Numbered from the stretch's first letter, positions 1 to 7,700 are shown. The stretch: DNA of 19,780 nt from Lachnospiraceae bacterium (GCA_015057205.1 SVEW01000027.1:1-19780), one strand, 5' to 3'. The notes: generated from the letters alone by a model not told the origin. Numbers and translations: made by a program.

Positions 1-593
1 GTCTTTATGATGTTACCGGTGGACGGATTTTAGTGGGTGGAACCGATGTAAGGAAATTGGATATTCATACTTTGCGTGACAGTGTTTCCATGGTGCTTCA
101 GAAAAACGAACTGTTTACGGGAACCATTAACAGCAATATGCGTTGGGGAGACGCTGCAGCAACGGATGAAGAAATTCGACAAGCTTGCAAACTGGCTCAA
201 GCAGATGAATTTGTAGCGTCGTTTGAAAAGAAATATGAAACCCATATTGAGCAGGGAGGAAACAATGTGTCCGGCGGACAGAAGCAAAGACTATGTATTG
301 CCAGAGCATTGTTAAAAAAACCAAAGATACTGATTCTTGACGATTCTACAAGTGCGGTAGATATGCGTACAGATGCCTTGATTCGTGAAGCGTTTGCTAA
401 AGAAATTCCAAATACAACAAAGTTGATTATTGCACAGAGAATCTCTTCGGTACAAGATGCGGATAAGATAGTTGTCTTAGACGAAGGAAAGGTTGTGGGA
501 ATAGGAAAACACGAAGACCTATACAATAATAACCAAATTTATAGAGAGGTATACGATTCGCAGATGAAAGGAGGGGATGACGATGCCGCCTAG
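1..593 (+). CDS. ABC exporter half-transporter, C-terminal ATPase part (degenerate-site subunit), 5' truncated by window
   Basis: Only the last ~197 codons are visible; the reading frame is open to the first base, so the GTG at 33 is internal and the true start lies upstream. Visible NBD elements are the Q-loop region (VLQKNELFTGTI), signature VSGGQ, Walker B ILILDD and a switch-loop IIAQRIS. Two catalytic positions are non-canonical: the Walker B glutamate is Asp (codon 342-344) and the H-loop histidine is Gln (codon 435-437). That pattern is characteristic of the degenerate-site subunit of heterodimeric exporters such as Thermotoga TM287 (established family knowledge). The transmembrane domain and Walker A lie outside the window. 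The gene overlaps the next ABC gene by 11 bases, so the two are almost certainly translated together and form one exporter. The substrate is not predictable; multidrug, lipid or peptide export are all possible. Confidence 0.93.
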   Translation, partial: LYDVTGGRILVGGTDVRKLDIHTLRDSVSMVLQKNELFTGTINSNMRWGDAAATDEEIRQACKLAQADEFVASFEKKYETHIEQGGNNVSGGQKQRLCIARALLKKPKILILDDSTSAVDMRTDALIREAFAKEIPNTTKLIIAQRISSVQDADKIVVLDEGKVVGIGKHEDLYNNNQIYREVYDSQMKGGDDDAA

Positions 594-2487
594 ACCAAGA
601 GCAATGGGACCACGTCCTAAAATGGAAAAAGGTCGTATGAAGGAAGTTTTTCTCCGCCTGATGGGGTATATCACCCGTGTATACGTGGTACAGTTCATAA
701 TCGTTATGTTGAGTGTTGTTGTGGCGGCCGTTGGAACCGCTGTAGGAACCGGTATGTTAAGGAACTTAATAGACGAAGGAATTGCACCGCAAATAGGAAA
801 AGCGAATCCGGATTTTACCCGTTTGTATGAAGTGTGTCTGACAATGGCAGTTATTTACGGAGTGGTAGCGTTTGTGCAGTGGCTGCAAGGTCGTTTGATG
901 ATTAATATCACCCAGGGAACACTTCGTACCATTCGAAATGAAATGATGCGGAAAATGCAGACATTTCCGCTTCGTTATTTTGATACAAATAGCAACGGTG
1001 ATATTATGAGCCGCTATACGAACGATACGGATACGCTTAGACAGATGATTTCTCAGGGATTACCGAATGTAATTTCCTCTGTTTTGTCGATTGTGGTAGT
1101 GTTTGTGTCAATGCTTAGACTAAGCTGGCAGTTAACTATAATTGTTATTCTGTTTTTGGGAGCCATTATTTATATGGGTAAGTTTCTGGGTGGAAGAAGT
1201 TCCCGGTACTATGTAAAACAGCAAGACTCTGTAGGCAAGGTAAATGGATACATCGAAGAAATGCTTACCGGACAGAAGGTAGTAAAGGTTTTTAACCATG
1301 AAAAAGTATGTGAAGAAGAATTTGAAAAGCTGAACGAGGAATTGTTTCAAAATGCGTCTAAAGCCGGTATTTTTGCGAATATTATGATGCCGATTATGGC
1401 GCAGATGAGTAACTTTTTATATTTCTTCATTGCAGTAGTGGGAGCGGCACTTAGCATTAAGGGTGTGATTCCAATTACGCTAGGTGTACTTATAACCTTT
1501 TTACAGTATACAAAGAACTTTACGAATCCAATTACTCAGGTTTCTCAGCAGATTAGCGGTGTGGTTATGGCGCTTGCCGGTGCTGATCGTATTTTTAAAT
1601 TACTGGATGAAGAACCGGAGGTTGATGAAGGAAAGGTTACGCTGGTAAATGTGGAAGAATTGCCGGACGGAAGTCTTAAGGAAGTAGAAGAACGCACAGA
1701 GAAGTGGGCTTTTAAAAAGCCACTTGAGGATGGAGGCTACGAACTGGTTCGTTTACGCGGTCATGTGGAATTTGACCATGTAGATTTTGGATATACCGAT
1801 GAGAAGAGGGTATTAAAAGATTTAAATCTGTATGCGAAACCGGGACAGAAGATTGCCTTTGTTGGCCATACCGGAGCGGGCAAAACCACAATTACGAATT
1901 TAATTAATCGTTTTTACGATGTACAAAACGGGCAGATTACTTATGACGGAATTGATGTGAAGGATATACGGAAAGATGATTTGCGTCGTTCTTTAGGAAT
2001 TGTATTACAGGATACCCATTTGTTTACGGGAACGGTGCGTGAAAATATTCGATATGGACGGTTGGATGCAACGGATGCAGAGGTGGAGGCAGCGGCAAAA
2101 TTAGCCAATGCGGATCATTTTATCCGCCATCTGGAAAATGGTTATGATACAGTTATTACCGGAGACGGAGGTATGTTATCCCAGGGACAGCGACAGCTGT
2201 TGTCCATTGCCAGAGCTGCGGTTGCGGATCCTCCGGTGTTAATTTTGGATGAGGCGACTTCGAGTATTGATACGAGAACGGAAACCATCGTGCAGGAAGG
2301 CATGGATCGATTGATGAATGGACGCACCGTGTTTGTAATTGCTCATCGTCTGTCGACGGTTCGCAATGCCAAGGCAATTCTGTATTTGGAGAATGGTATC
2401 GTAAAGGAGCGTGGAGAACATAAGGATTTGCTGGCACTTCGAGGAAACTATTATAGGTTGTATACGGGTGCATTTGAGTTGGAGTAG
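583..2487 (+). CDS. ABC exporter half-transporter (TMD-NBD), canonical-site subunit
   Basis: 634-residue half-transporter. The ATG at 583 is preferred to the in-frame ATG at 577 because the Shine-Dalgarno AAAGGAGGGG (567-576) directly abuts 577 but lies 6 nt from 583. A six-helix transmembrane domain (about residues 30-330) precedes an unusually long linker and the NBD. Walker A GHTGAGKTT is at 428-436, signature LSQGQ at 532-536, Walker B LILDE with the catalytic Glu557, and the H-loop His588 is in IAHRLST. The LSQGQ signature (Gln for Gly) with canonical Glu and His matches the TM288-type partner, whose altered signature completes the degenerate site formed by the upstream subunit. It acts in the cytoplasmic membrane as an ATP-driven exporter with the upstream gene. 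Substrate unknown. No GC-rich terminator follows; transcription probably ends or is weakly attenuated in the hairpin at 2512-2546. Confidence 0.94.
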   Translation: MPPRPRAMGPRPKMEKGRMKEVFLRLMGYITRVYVVQFIIVMLSVVVAAVGTAVGTGMLRNLIDEGIAPQIGKANPDFTRLYEVCLTMAVIYGVVAFVQWLQGRLMINITQGTLRTIRNEMMRKMQTFPLRYFDTNSNGDIMSRYTNDTDTLRQMISQGLPNVISSVLSIVVVFVSMLRLSWQLTIIVILFLGAIIYMGKFLGGRSSRYYVKQQDSVGKVNGYIEEMLTGQKVVKVFNHEKVCEEEFEKLNEELFQNASKAGIFANIMMPIMAQMSNFLYFFIAVVGAALSIKGVIPITLGVLITFLQYTKNFTNPITQVSQQISGVVMALAGADRIFKLLDEEPEVDEGKVTLVNVEELPDGSLKEVEERTEKWAFKKPLEDGGYELVRLRGHVEFDHVDFGYTDEKRVLKDLNLYAKPGQKIAFVGHTGAGKTTITNLINRFYDVQNGQITYDGIDVKDIRKDDLRRSLGIVLQDTHLFTGTVRENIRYGRLDATDAEVEAAAKLANADHFIRHLENGYDTVITGDGGMLSQGQRQLLSIARAAVADPPVLILDEATSSIDTRTETIVQEGMDRLMNGRTVFVIAHRLSTVRNAKAILYLENGIVKERGEHKDLLALRGNYYRLYTGAFELE

Positions 2488-2498
2488 CGAGTATTTTC

Positions 2499-2546
2499 TT
2501 GCCAATCTATGAAAAGTATGGTAAACTTACCTAGTTACATACTTTT
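2499..2546 (+). promoter_or_regulatory. Candidate degV promoter with overlapping inverted repeat
   Basis: TTGCCA (2499-2504) and TAAACT (2522-2527) are separated by 17 bp, matching sigma-A consensus at 5/6 and 4/6 positions. An inverted repeat, AAAAGTATG (2512-2520) and CATACTTTT (2538-2546), straddles the -10 and the predicted start. With one bulged G the pairing extends to 12 bp around a 10-nt loop. It could be an operator, or a weak AT-rich terminator for the ABC operon since the right arm ends in a T run. Neither role can be decided from sequence. Confidence 0.45.
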
Positions 2547-2565
2547 ATTGTATGGAGGAAAATCA

Positions 2566-3441
2566 GTGAAGAATATTGCAATTATGACGGATAGTAATAG
2601 CGGAATTAGCCAGAGCGAAGCCGCTAAGCTAGGAATATATGTTTTACCCATGCCGTTTATGATCCGTGGGGAGACTTATTATGAAGATGTGAATTTATCA
2701 CAGGAACAGTTTTATGCTATGCTGACGGAGGGAGAGGAAATCTCTACCTCTATGCCTGCTATGGGTGATACAATGGATGCATGGGACCGTTTGCTGAAGG
2801 AATATGATGAAGTTCTTTATATTCCAATGTCTAGCGGATTAAGCGGAAGTTGCAGTACGGCAATTATGATGTCACAGGATTATGAGGAATATGAAGGAAA
2901 GGTGTTTGTAGTGGACAACCATCGTATTTCTGTAACCATGCGTCAGTCGGTTTTAGATGCCATTTCATTGCGTGACAAGGGGATGAGTGGCGCAGCCATT
3001 AAGCAACGTTTAGAAGAGGTTAAGAACGAGAGCAGTATCTATATCATGGTAGATACCATGTATTATTTAAAGCGTGGCGGACGTGTAACACCGGCGGCTG
3101 CTGCGTTAGGTACATTGTTGCGTATTAAACCGGTATTGTCGATTCAAGGCGAGAAGTTGGATTTGTTCGCCAAGGCAAGAACAGTAAAGAATGCCAAGTC
3201 TATTATGATTTCGCAGATGAAGAAAGAGTTTGCGGAACGTTTTGGTAGTCCGGATGGGGCTAAGATGCATTTAGCATTGGCTTACACCTATGATGAAGAG
3301 GCGGCGTTAGAGTGGAAGAAAGAAGTAGAAGAGGAATTCCCTGGATGTGAAGTCGTATTGAATCCTCTTTCTTTAAGTGTATCCTGTCATATTGGACCGG
3401 GTGCGCTTGCTATCGCCTGCTCGAAAGTGATTGAAGAATAA
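2566..3441 (+). CDS. DegV family fatty-acid-binding protein
   Basis: 291-residue DegV-type protein. I choose the GTG at 2566 because GGAGG (2554-2558) sits 7 nt upstream and the protein then begins MKNIAIMTDSNSG, the normal DegV N-terminus. The longer in-frame extension from 2509 would run through the predicted promoter. Family landmarks are the TDSNSG start, the ISTSMPAMGD segment (usual form TSQPSPG), the IPMSSGLSGS loop and the YYLKRGGR segment. DegV proteins bind fatty acids in the cytoplasm and feed the FakA/FakB fatty-acid kinase route in Firmicutes (family knowledge). Which acyl chain this one binds, and whether a FakA partner exists, cannot be seen here. It has its own candidate promoter and a strong terminator, so it may be a single-gene unit. 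Confidence 0.93.
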   Translation: MKNIAIMTDSNSGISQSEAAKLGIYVLPMPFMIRGETYYEDVNLSQEQFYAMLTEGEEISTSMPAMGDTMDAWDRLLKEYDEVLYIPMSSGLSGSCSTAIMMSQDYEEYEGKVFVVDNHRISVTMRQSVLDAISLRDKGMSGAAIKQRLEEVKNESSIYIMVDTMYYLKRGGRVTPAAAALGTLLRIKPVLSIQGEKLDLFAKARTVKNAKSIMISQMKKEFAERFGSPDGAKMHLALAYTYDEEAALEWKKEVEEEFPGCEVVLNPLSLSVSCHIGPGALAIACSKVIEE

Positions 3442-3446
3442 TAAGG

Positions 3447-3482
3447 AAAGTGCAGGAAGATAGTATCTTTTTGCACTTTTTT
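3447..3482 (+). terminator. Intrinsic terminator after degV
   Basis: A near-perfect 15-bp stem runs from AAAGTGCA (3447-3454) to TGCACTTT (3472-3479), continued inward by two G-U pairs and AAGAT/ATCTT around a 3-nt loop. The T tract continues through 3482. It ends only 17 nt before the start codon of the next gene. Confidence 0.88.
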
Positions 3483-3499
3483 GTGTGAAAGGGAAAAAG

Positions 3500-3916
3500 A
3501 TGACAGACGTAATATATAAACGAGAAAATCTACTACATAATCCAAAATGTTTAGATACGTTCTCAGAGGAACTGCAAATTGAATTTGATGAAATTGACGA
3601 TGGAAGCGCCGTGGCACATATGACGTTACGTAAGGAAATGGAAAATCCAATCGGGAGCATTCATGGTGGAGTGCTGTTTTCTTTTGCAGATATTGTATCT
3701 GGTGTGGCAGCAGCGGCAAGTGGAGCCAGAGTTACAACGCTAAACAGTACGATACAATTCTTATCGCCGGCGATGTTAACGCGTAATAAGGTGCTGACGG
3801 CCAGAGCTAACGCAAAGAAGAGAGGTAAAACCATTCAGGTGATGGAAGTAGACATTACGGATGAGAAGGAACGGATGATTGCCAGTGCCCAGTTTTCTTT
3901 CTATACGTTGAGGTAG
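3500..3916 (+). CDS. PaaI-family hotdog thioesterase
   Basis: 138-residue single hotdog-fold protein. ATG 3500 is chosen over the in-frame GTG 3485 because AAAGGGA sits at a proper distance before it, and 3485 lies just after the terminator T run. The diagnostic segment is SIHGGVLFSFADIVSG: the HGG motif followed by an Asp in the alpha helix is the acyl-CoA thioesterase signature of the PaaI/YdiI (4HBT) group. The later STIQFLSPA strand is also typical. It probably hydrolyses an acyl- or aryl-CoA ester in the cytoplasm; the substrate cannot be read from sequence. Two bases separate its stop from the LysR-type regulator downstream, so the two are co-transcribed and the regulator may control this gene (inference). 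No promoter fits between the preceding terminator and this start, so expression relies on readthrough or a promoter inside degV. Confidence 0.87.
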   Translation: MTDVIYKRENLLHNPKCLDTFSEELQIEFDEIDDGSAVAHMTLRKEMENPIGSIHGGVLFSFADIVSGVAAAASGARVTTLNSTIQFLSPAMLTRNKVLTARANAKKRGKTIQVMEVDITDEKERMIASAQFSFYTLR

Positions 3917-3918
3917 TC

Positions 3919-4821
3919 ATGGATATAAATTTGGAATATTTTAAGATTTTTTATTATGTTGCGAAGACCGGAAGCGTGACTGCGGCAGCAAAAGAGCTCC
4001 ATTTATCGCAACCTGCAGTTAGTCAGGCACTTAAGAATTTTGAGTTGGCCCTTGGAACCAATGTGTTTATTCGAAGCACAAAAGGGGTGAAGATGACGCA
4101 GGAAGGACAGAATCTTTATTATTACGTAGCCAGTGGTTACGAGCAGATTCTAACGGGAATGAAGCAATACGAGGCGGCAAAGAAGCTTAAGAAGGGGGAG
4201 ATTCGTATCGGAGCTTCCGATATGACGCTGCGGTTTTACATTTTACCCTATTTGGAAGCTTTTTGCGAAGAATACCCGGATATAAAAATTTCGGTTACCA
4301 ATGCACCCACACCAAAGACGTTGTTGAACCTTGAGCAGGGGACCATTGATTTTGGCGTTGTAAGTACACCGGTGGAGGCAAAAGAGCATCGCATGATTCG
4401 CAAGGTGCGGGAAATTGAGGATATTTTTGTGACAGGAGAGAAATATCGACAGCTTACCAATCAGGTATTGCCGTATTCCTGCCTGAGGGAATATCCCTAT
4501 ATCTGCTTAGAGGGAAAAACTTCCAGTCGGCGGTATGTGGACGAATTTTTGGAAAAAGAACAGGTAATCATAAAGCCGGAATTTCAACTTGCGACGTCGG
4601 ATATGTTGATTTCTTTTGCAAGTCGCGGGTTTGGAATTGCCAGTGTGGTGGCGGATTTTGCGCAAGAAGCACTTGAAAAAGGAACTTTATACAAGTTGAA
4701 GTTTGAAAAGGAAATTCCGAAACGTCAGTTCGCTATTGTATACGATGAGCGAAATCCCATGTCGTTGGCGGCACAGAAGTTGATGGAACATATGCAGAAT
4801 GAATATAAGCAGAAATTATAA
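3919..4821 (+). CDS. LysR-family transcriptional regulator
   Basis: 300 residues, the usual LysR length. The N-terminal winged HTH covers roughly residues 1-60, with the recognition region SVTAAAKELHLSQPAVSQAL, which fits the LysR family consensus closely. A linker helix and a periplasmic-binding-protein-like effector domain (about 90-295) follow, containing GEIRIGASD and the IDFGVVSTP strand. The start is 2 bases after the thioesterase stop, and its ribosome binding site (TGAGG) lies within the end of that gene, implying translational coupling. LysR proteins are DNA-binding regulators whose effector domain binds a small ligand. The target here is unknown; candidates by context are its own thioesterase operon or purA downstream. 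It is atypical only in lying in the same direction as its likely target rather than divergently. Confidence 0.93.
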   Translation: MDINLEYFKIFYYVAKTGSVTAAAKELHLSQPAVSQALKNFELALGTNVFIRSTKGVKMTQEGQNLYYYVASGYEQILTGMKQYEAAKKLKKGEIRIGASDMTLRFYILPYLEAFCEEYPDIKISVTNAPTPKTLLNLEQGTIDFGVVSTPVEAKEHRMIRKVREIEDIFVTGEKYRQLTNQVLPYSCLREYPYICLEGKTSSRRYVDEFLEKEQVIIKPEFQLATSDMLISFASRGFGIASVVADFAQEALEKGTLYKLKFEKEIPKRQFAIVYDERNPMSLAAQKLMEHMQNEYKQKL

Positions 4822-4841
4822 GAAAGATAAAAAGTATTGAT

Positions 4842-4870
4842 TTTACTTATGAAAAAAGATGCGCTATAAT
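4842..4870 (+). promoter_or_regulatory. Sigma-A-type promoter for purA
   Basis: A perfect TATAAT (4865-4870) lies 17 bp downstream of TTTACT (4842-4847, 4/6 match to TTGACA). The predicted start is near 4877, giving an untranslated leader of about 37 nt. This makes the upstream in-frame ATG at 4875 an unlikely start for purA. Confidence 0.75.
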
Positions 4871-4881
4871 AAGTATGAAAA

Positions 4882-4896
4882 TAAGCGTTACGCTTA
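4882..4896 (+). promoter_or_regulatory. Small leader hairpin abutting the purA Shine-Dalgarno
   Basis: TAAGCG and CGCTTA flank a 3-base loop, and the right arm runs directly into AAGGAGG (4896-4902). Because the transcript should begin near 4877, this would be a stem at the very 5' end of the mRNA. It could protect the message or modulate ribosome access. It might also be a DNA palindrome bound by a regulator. Confidence 0.4.
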
Positions 4897-4913
4897 AGGA
4901 GGTTAGAACAAGA

Positions 4914-6209
4914 ATGGTAAAAGCAGTAGTAGGAGCAAACTGGGGAGACGAAGGAAAGGGTAAAATTACGGACATGATGGCAACGGAAGCGGATATGGTA
5001 ATTCGTTTTCAAGGCGGCGCCAATGCAGGGCACACCATCGTGAATGACTATGGTAAATTTGCACTTCATACATTACCATCCGGTGTATTTAACCAAGATG
5101 TGGTAAATATCATTGGAAACGGTGTGGCATTAAATATCCCGATTTTTATTAAAGAGTTGAAATCTGTTGTTGAGCAGGGAGTGCCGGCACCAACAATTTA
5201 CGTATCAGATCGTGCGCAGATGGTAATGTCTTACCATATAGCGTTTGATGCATACGAAGAAGAACGTTTGGCCGGTAAATCTTTCGGTTCCACCAAATCC
5301 GGAATTGCACCGTTTTATTCCGATAAATATGCAAAAATTGGTATTCAGGTTGGAGAACTTTTCTCTGACGAAGCAAGATTACGTGAACGTGTAGAGAATA
5401 TTTTGGTTCGCAAGAATGTGGTTTTGGAACATTTGTATCACAAACCGGCACTTACCGTGGATGAGGTTATGAAGGAATTGCGGGAGTATCGTGATATGAT
5501 TGCACCTTATGTGAAAGATACAGCTGTATTAATCGGGGATGCTTTAAAAGAAGATAAGGTTATTCTGTTAGAAGGTCAGCTGGGAACGTTAAAGGATCCG
5601 GACCATGGAATTTATCCAATGGTAACCTCCTCTCATACATTGGCAGCGTTTGGTGCTATTGGAGCCGGAATTCCGCCTTATGAAATCAAGGAAATTGTAA
5701 CTGTATGTAAGGCATATTCCTCTGCAGTAGGAGCAGGTGCTTTTGTAAGCGAAATCTTTGGAGAAGAGGCTGACGAACTTCGTAGAAGAGGTGGAGACGG
5801 CGGCGAGTATGGTGCAACCACAGGACGCCCAAGAAGAATGGGATGGTTCGATTGCGTGGCATCGAAGTATGGTTGTAAAATGCAGGGAGCAACGGATGTG
5901 GCATTTACCGTATTGGATGTACTTGGATATCTGGACGAGATTCCGGTATGCGTAGGATATGATGTGGATGGTGAAGTGACAACGGACTTCCCGATGACAA
6001 GCACCCTGGAGAAAGCCAAGCCGGTATTACAGACCCTGCCGGGCTGGAAATGTGATATTCGTGGTATCAAGAACTACGAAGATTTGCCTGAGAATTGTAG
6101 GAAGTATATTGAATTCGTGGAAGAACAGATTGGCTATCCAATCACCATGGTAAGTAACGGACCGGGCCGTGAAGATATAATCTATCGTAAGAGCCCGTTG
6201 AAAAAATAA
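4914..6209 (+). CDS. purA: Adenylosuccinate synthetase
   Basis: 431 residues, the normal PurA length. It joins IMP and aspartate using GTP to give adenylosuccinate, the first committed step to AMP, in the cytoplasm. The N-terminal GTP-binding loop GDEGKGK spans residues 11-17. Asp12 and His40 (in GGANAGHTI) are the expected catalytic pair. Other family signatures are GSTKSGIAPFYSDK, the VTVCKAYSSAVGAGAF segment and GATTGRPRRMGWFD. ATG 4914 is preferred because AAGGAGG (4896-4902) lies 11 nt upstream, while the in-frame ATG 4875 falls at the predicted transcription start. It has its own promoter and is followed after 20 bases by the lipoamide dehydrogenase gene, with no terminator between. Confidence 0.97.
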   Translation: MVKAVVGANWGDEGKGKITDMMATEADMVIRFQGGANAGHTIVNDYGKFALHTLPSGVFNQDVVNIIGNGVALNIPIFIKELKSVVEQGVPAPTIYVSDRAQMVMSYHIAFDAYEEERLAGKSFGSTKSGIAPFYSDKYAKIGIQVGELFSDEARLRERVENILVRKNVVLEHLYHKPALTVDEVMKELREYRDMIAPYVKDTAVLIGDALKEDKVILLEGQLGTLKDPDHGIYPMVTSSHTLAAFGAIGAGIPPYEIKEIVTVCKAYSSAVGAGAFVSEIFGEEADELRRRGGDGGEYGATTGRPRRMGWFDCVASKYGCKMQGATDVAFTVLDVLGYLDEIPVCVGYDVDGEVTTDFPMTSTLEKAKPVLQTLPGWKCDIRGIKNYEDLPENCRKYIEFVEEQIGYPITMVSNGPGREDIIYRKSPLKK

Positions 6210-6229
6210 AATAATTGGGGGAAGGTATT

Positions 6230-7630
6230 ATGACCAAGAAACATGTAGAAGTAGTGGTAATCGGTGGCGGCCCTGGGGGATATGTGGCAGCTATCTATGC
6301 AGCAAAAAGTGGCAAGCAGGTTGCTTTGGTTGAAAAGGAACATCTCGGAGGTACATGCCTGAACATTGGATGCATTCCAACCAAAGCGCTGGTAAAGAGC
6401 GCAGAAGTATTTGATTGTGTAAAGAAAGCGCAGGAATTTGGCGTGCTTTTGGAAGGTGATGTAAAGCCGGATATGAATGCCATTATGGACCGTAAGGAAC
6501 AGGTGGTGGAGCGCTTAGTAGGCGGTGTTGCACATATTCTAAAGAAAAATAATGTAGAAGTAATAACCGGAACGGCAAGCTTTGTGGATGATAAGACCAT
6601 AGAGGTATCCGGCGAGGAAACATTGGAAATTACCTTTGACGATGCTATTATAGCAACCGGTTCTAAGGTGGCAAAGGTACCGATTCCGGGAATTGATTTG
6701 CCATTTGTGTTAAATAGCACTACGGCACTTAGCTTGCGGGAATTGCCTAAGAGCATTGTGATTATCGGTGGTGGCGTAATTGGATTGGAATTCGCTTTTT
6801 TATATCGGCACTTAGGCGTGGAAGTTACGGTTATTGAGTTTATGGACCGTTTGGTTAGTGTGCTTGATTCCGATGCTTCTTCTGAAATTTTGAGACAAGC
6901 CAAAAAGGCGGGCATTAAAGTAAGTACCTCTGCCAAGGTGACGCAGATTGCAAAGGGAGAAGATGGGAAGGCCCTGGTTTCATACGAACGTAAGGAGAAA
7001 CTAAATGAAGTTTCCTGTGAGAAAGTATTGGTGGCCATTGGCCGAAGTCCACAAATGGAAGGTTTAGGAATTGAGAATACGAGTATTGAGCTTTTGGAAA
7101 AAGGACGCGGCATTAAAGTAAACGAAGCGATGAAGACCAGTGTTGACCATATTTATGCCATTGGGGATGTGAATAATTTGATTCAGTTGGCTCATGCAGC
7201 GAGTCATCAGGGCATGCTTGCAGTGGATGATATTGTGGGCAAGCAAACGGAGGCCTTTGAGAAGAATTGTGTACCAAGTGTTATTTTTACCACACCGGAG
7301 ATTGCAAGTGTAGGCGTTTCGGAAGATTATTTAAAGGAACAGGGAATTACTTACAAAGTAGGTAAGTTCCAGTTTAACGGAAATGGTAAGGCAGTAACCA
7401 TGGGGCAGGCCAATGGATTTTGTAAAATTTTAAAGAATGAACAGAATGAAATCATTGGTGCAACCATTGTAGGGCCGGACGCATCAACCTTAATTGCAAC
7501 GTTGACGTTGGCTATCCGTAATCATATGACGGACAGCGATATTACAAAGACTATTTTTGCGCATCCAACTACGGGTGAGGTTATTCATGAAGCTGCGCTT
7601 GATTTGAGCATCGGCTGTATTCATTCATGA
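6230..7630 (+). CDS. lpdA: Dihydrolipoyl dehydrogenase
   Basis: 466-residue FAD-dependent disulfide oxidoreductase that reoxidises dihydrolipoamide with NAD+. The FAD fold GGGPGGYVAA is at residues 12-21 and the redox cysteines Cys43 and Cys48 are in GGTCLNIGC. The NAD fold begins at GGGVIGLEFA, the second FAD site is AIGDVNN, and the C-terminal dimer-interface motif FAHPTTGE carries the catalytic His-Glu pair. The cysteine spacing and HPT motif distinguish it from glutathione, mycothiol and mercuric reductases. ATG 6230 follows GGGGGAAGG; the TTG at 6215 is less likely. No E1, E2, lipoate ligase or glycine-cleavage gene is in the window, so its partner complex is elsewhere. It follows purA by 20 bases and is probably co-transcribed with it, although the two have no obvious shared pathway. 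Confidence 0.94.
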   Translation: MTKKHVEVVVIGGGPGGYVAAIYAAKSGKQVALVEKEHLGGTCLNIGCIPTKALVKSAEVFDCVKKAQEFGVLLEGDVKPDMNAIMDRKEQVVERLVGGVAHILKKNNVEVITGTASFVDDKTIEVSGEETLEITFDDAIIATGSKVAKVPIPGIDLPFVLNSTTALSLRELPKSIVIIGGGVIGLEFAFLYRHLGVEVTVIEFMDRLVSVLDSDASSEILRQAKKAGIKVSTSAKVTQIAKGEDGKALVSYERKEKLNEVSCEKVLVAIGRSPQMEGLGIENTSIELLEKGRGIKVNEAMKTSVDHIYAIGDVNNLIQLAHAASHQGMLAVDDIVGKQTEAFEKNCVPSVIFTTPEIASVGVSEDYLKEQGITYKVGKFQFNGNGKAVTMGQANGFCKILKNEQNEIIGATIVGPDASTLIATLTLAIRNHMTDSDITKTIFAHPTTGEVIHEAALDLSIGCIHS

Positions 7631-7643
7631 TGTATACGTGTTA

Positions 7644-7690
7644 ATTCCCTCTCAAAATTCATGAAAAAATCATGAATTTTGAGGGGGAAT
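7644..7690 (+). repeat. 21-bp near-perfect inverted repeat between lpdA and the HD-GYP gene
   Basis: The left arm (7644-7664) and right arm (7670-7690) pair over 21 positions with a single G-U, around an AAAAA loop. There is no T tract on either side, so it is not a classical intrinsic terminator in either direction. The word ATTCATGA occurs in the left arm (7657-7664), inverted in the right arm (7670-7677), and again at the 3' end of lpdA (7623-7630). It could be an atypical terminator, an RNase III-type processing site or a protein-binding palindrome. Confidence 0.8.
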
Positions 7691-7694
7691 CTTA

Positions 7695-7700
7695 TATAAT
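7695..7700 (+). promoter_or_regulatory. Possible -10 box for the HD-GYP/kinase cassette
   Basis: A perfect TATAAT begins 5 bp after the large hairpin and 25 bp before the start codon at 7720. No acceptable -35 exists at 16-18 bp, because that region lies inside the right arm of the repeat. If it is used, it would need an activator, possibly one bound at the palindrome. Confidence 0.35.

Noticed and set aside
4875..4913. Longer N-terminus for PurA
   Set aside because: The upstream ATG falls at the predicted transcription start and the extra residues include the Shine-Dalgarno; PurA normally begins close to the GDEGKGK loop.
6295..7113. 272-codon open frame on the minus strand
   Set aside because: It lies wholly antisense to lpdA, whose every motif is intact. 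The translation is rich in Ser/Thr/Pro with no recognisable motif and no ribosome site, as expected of a shadow frame.
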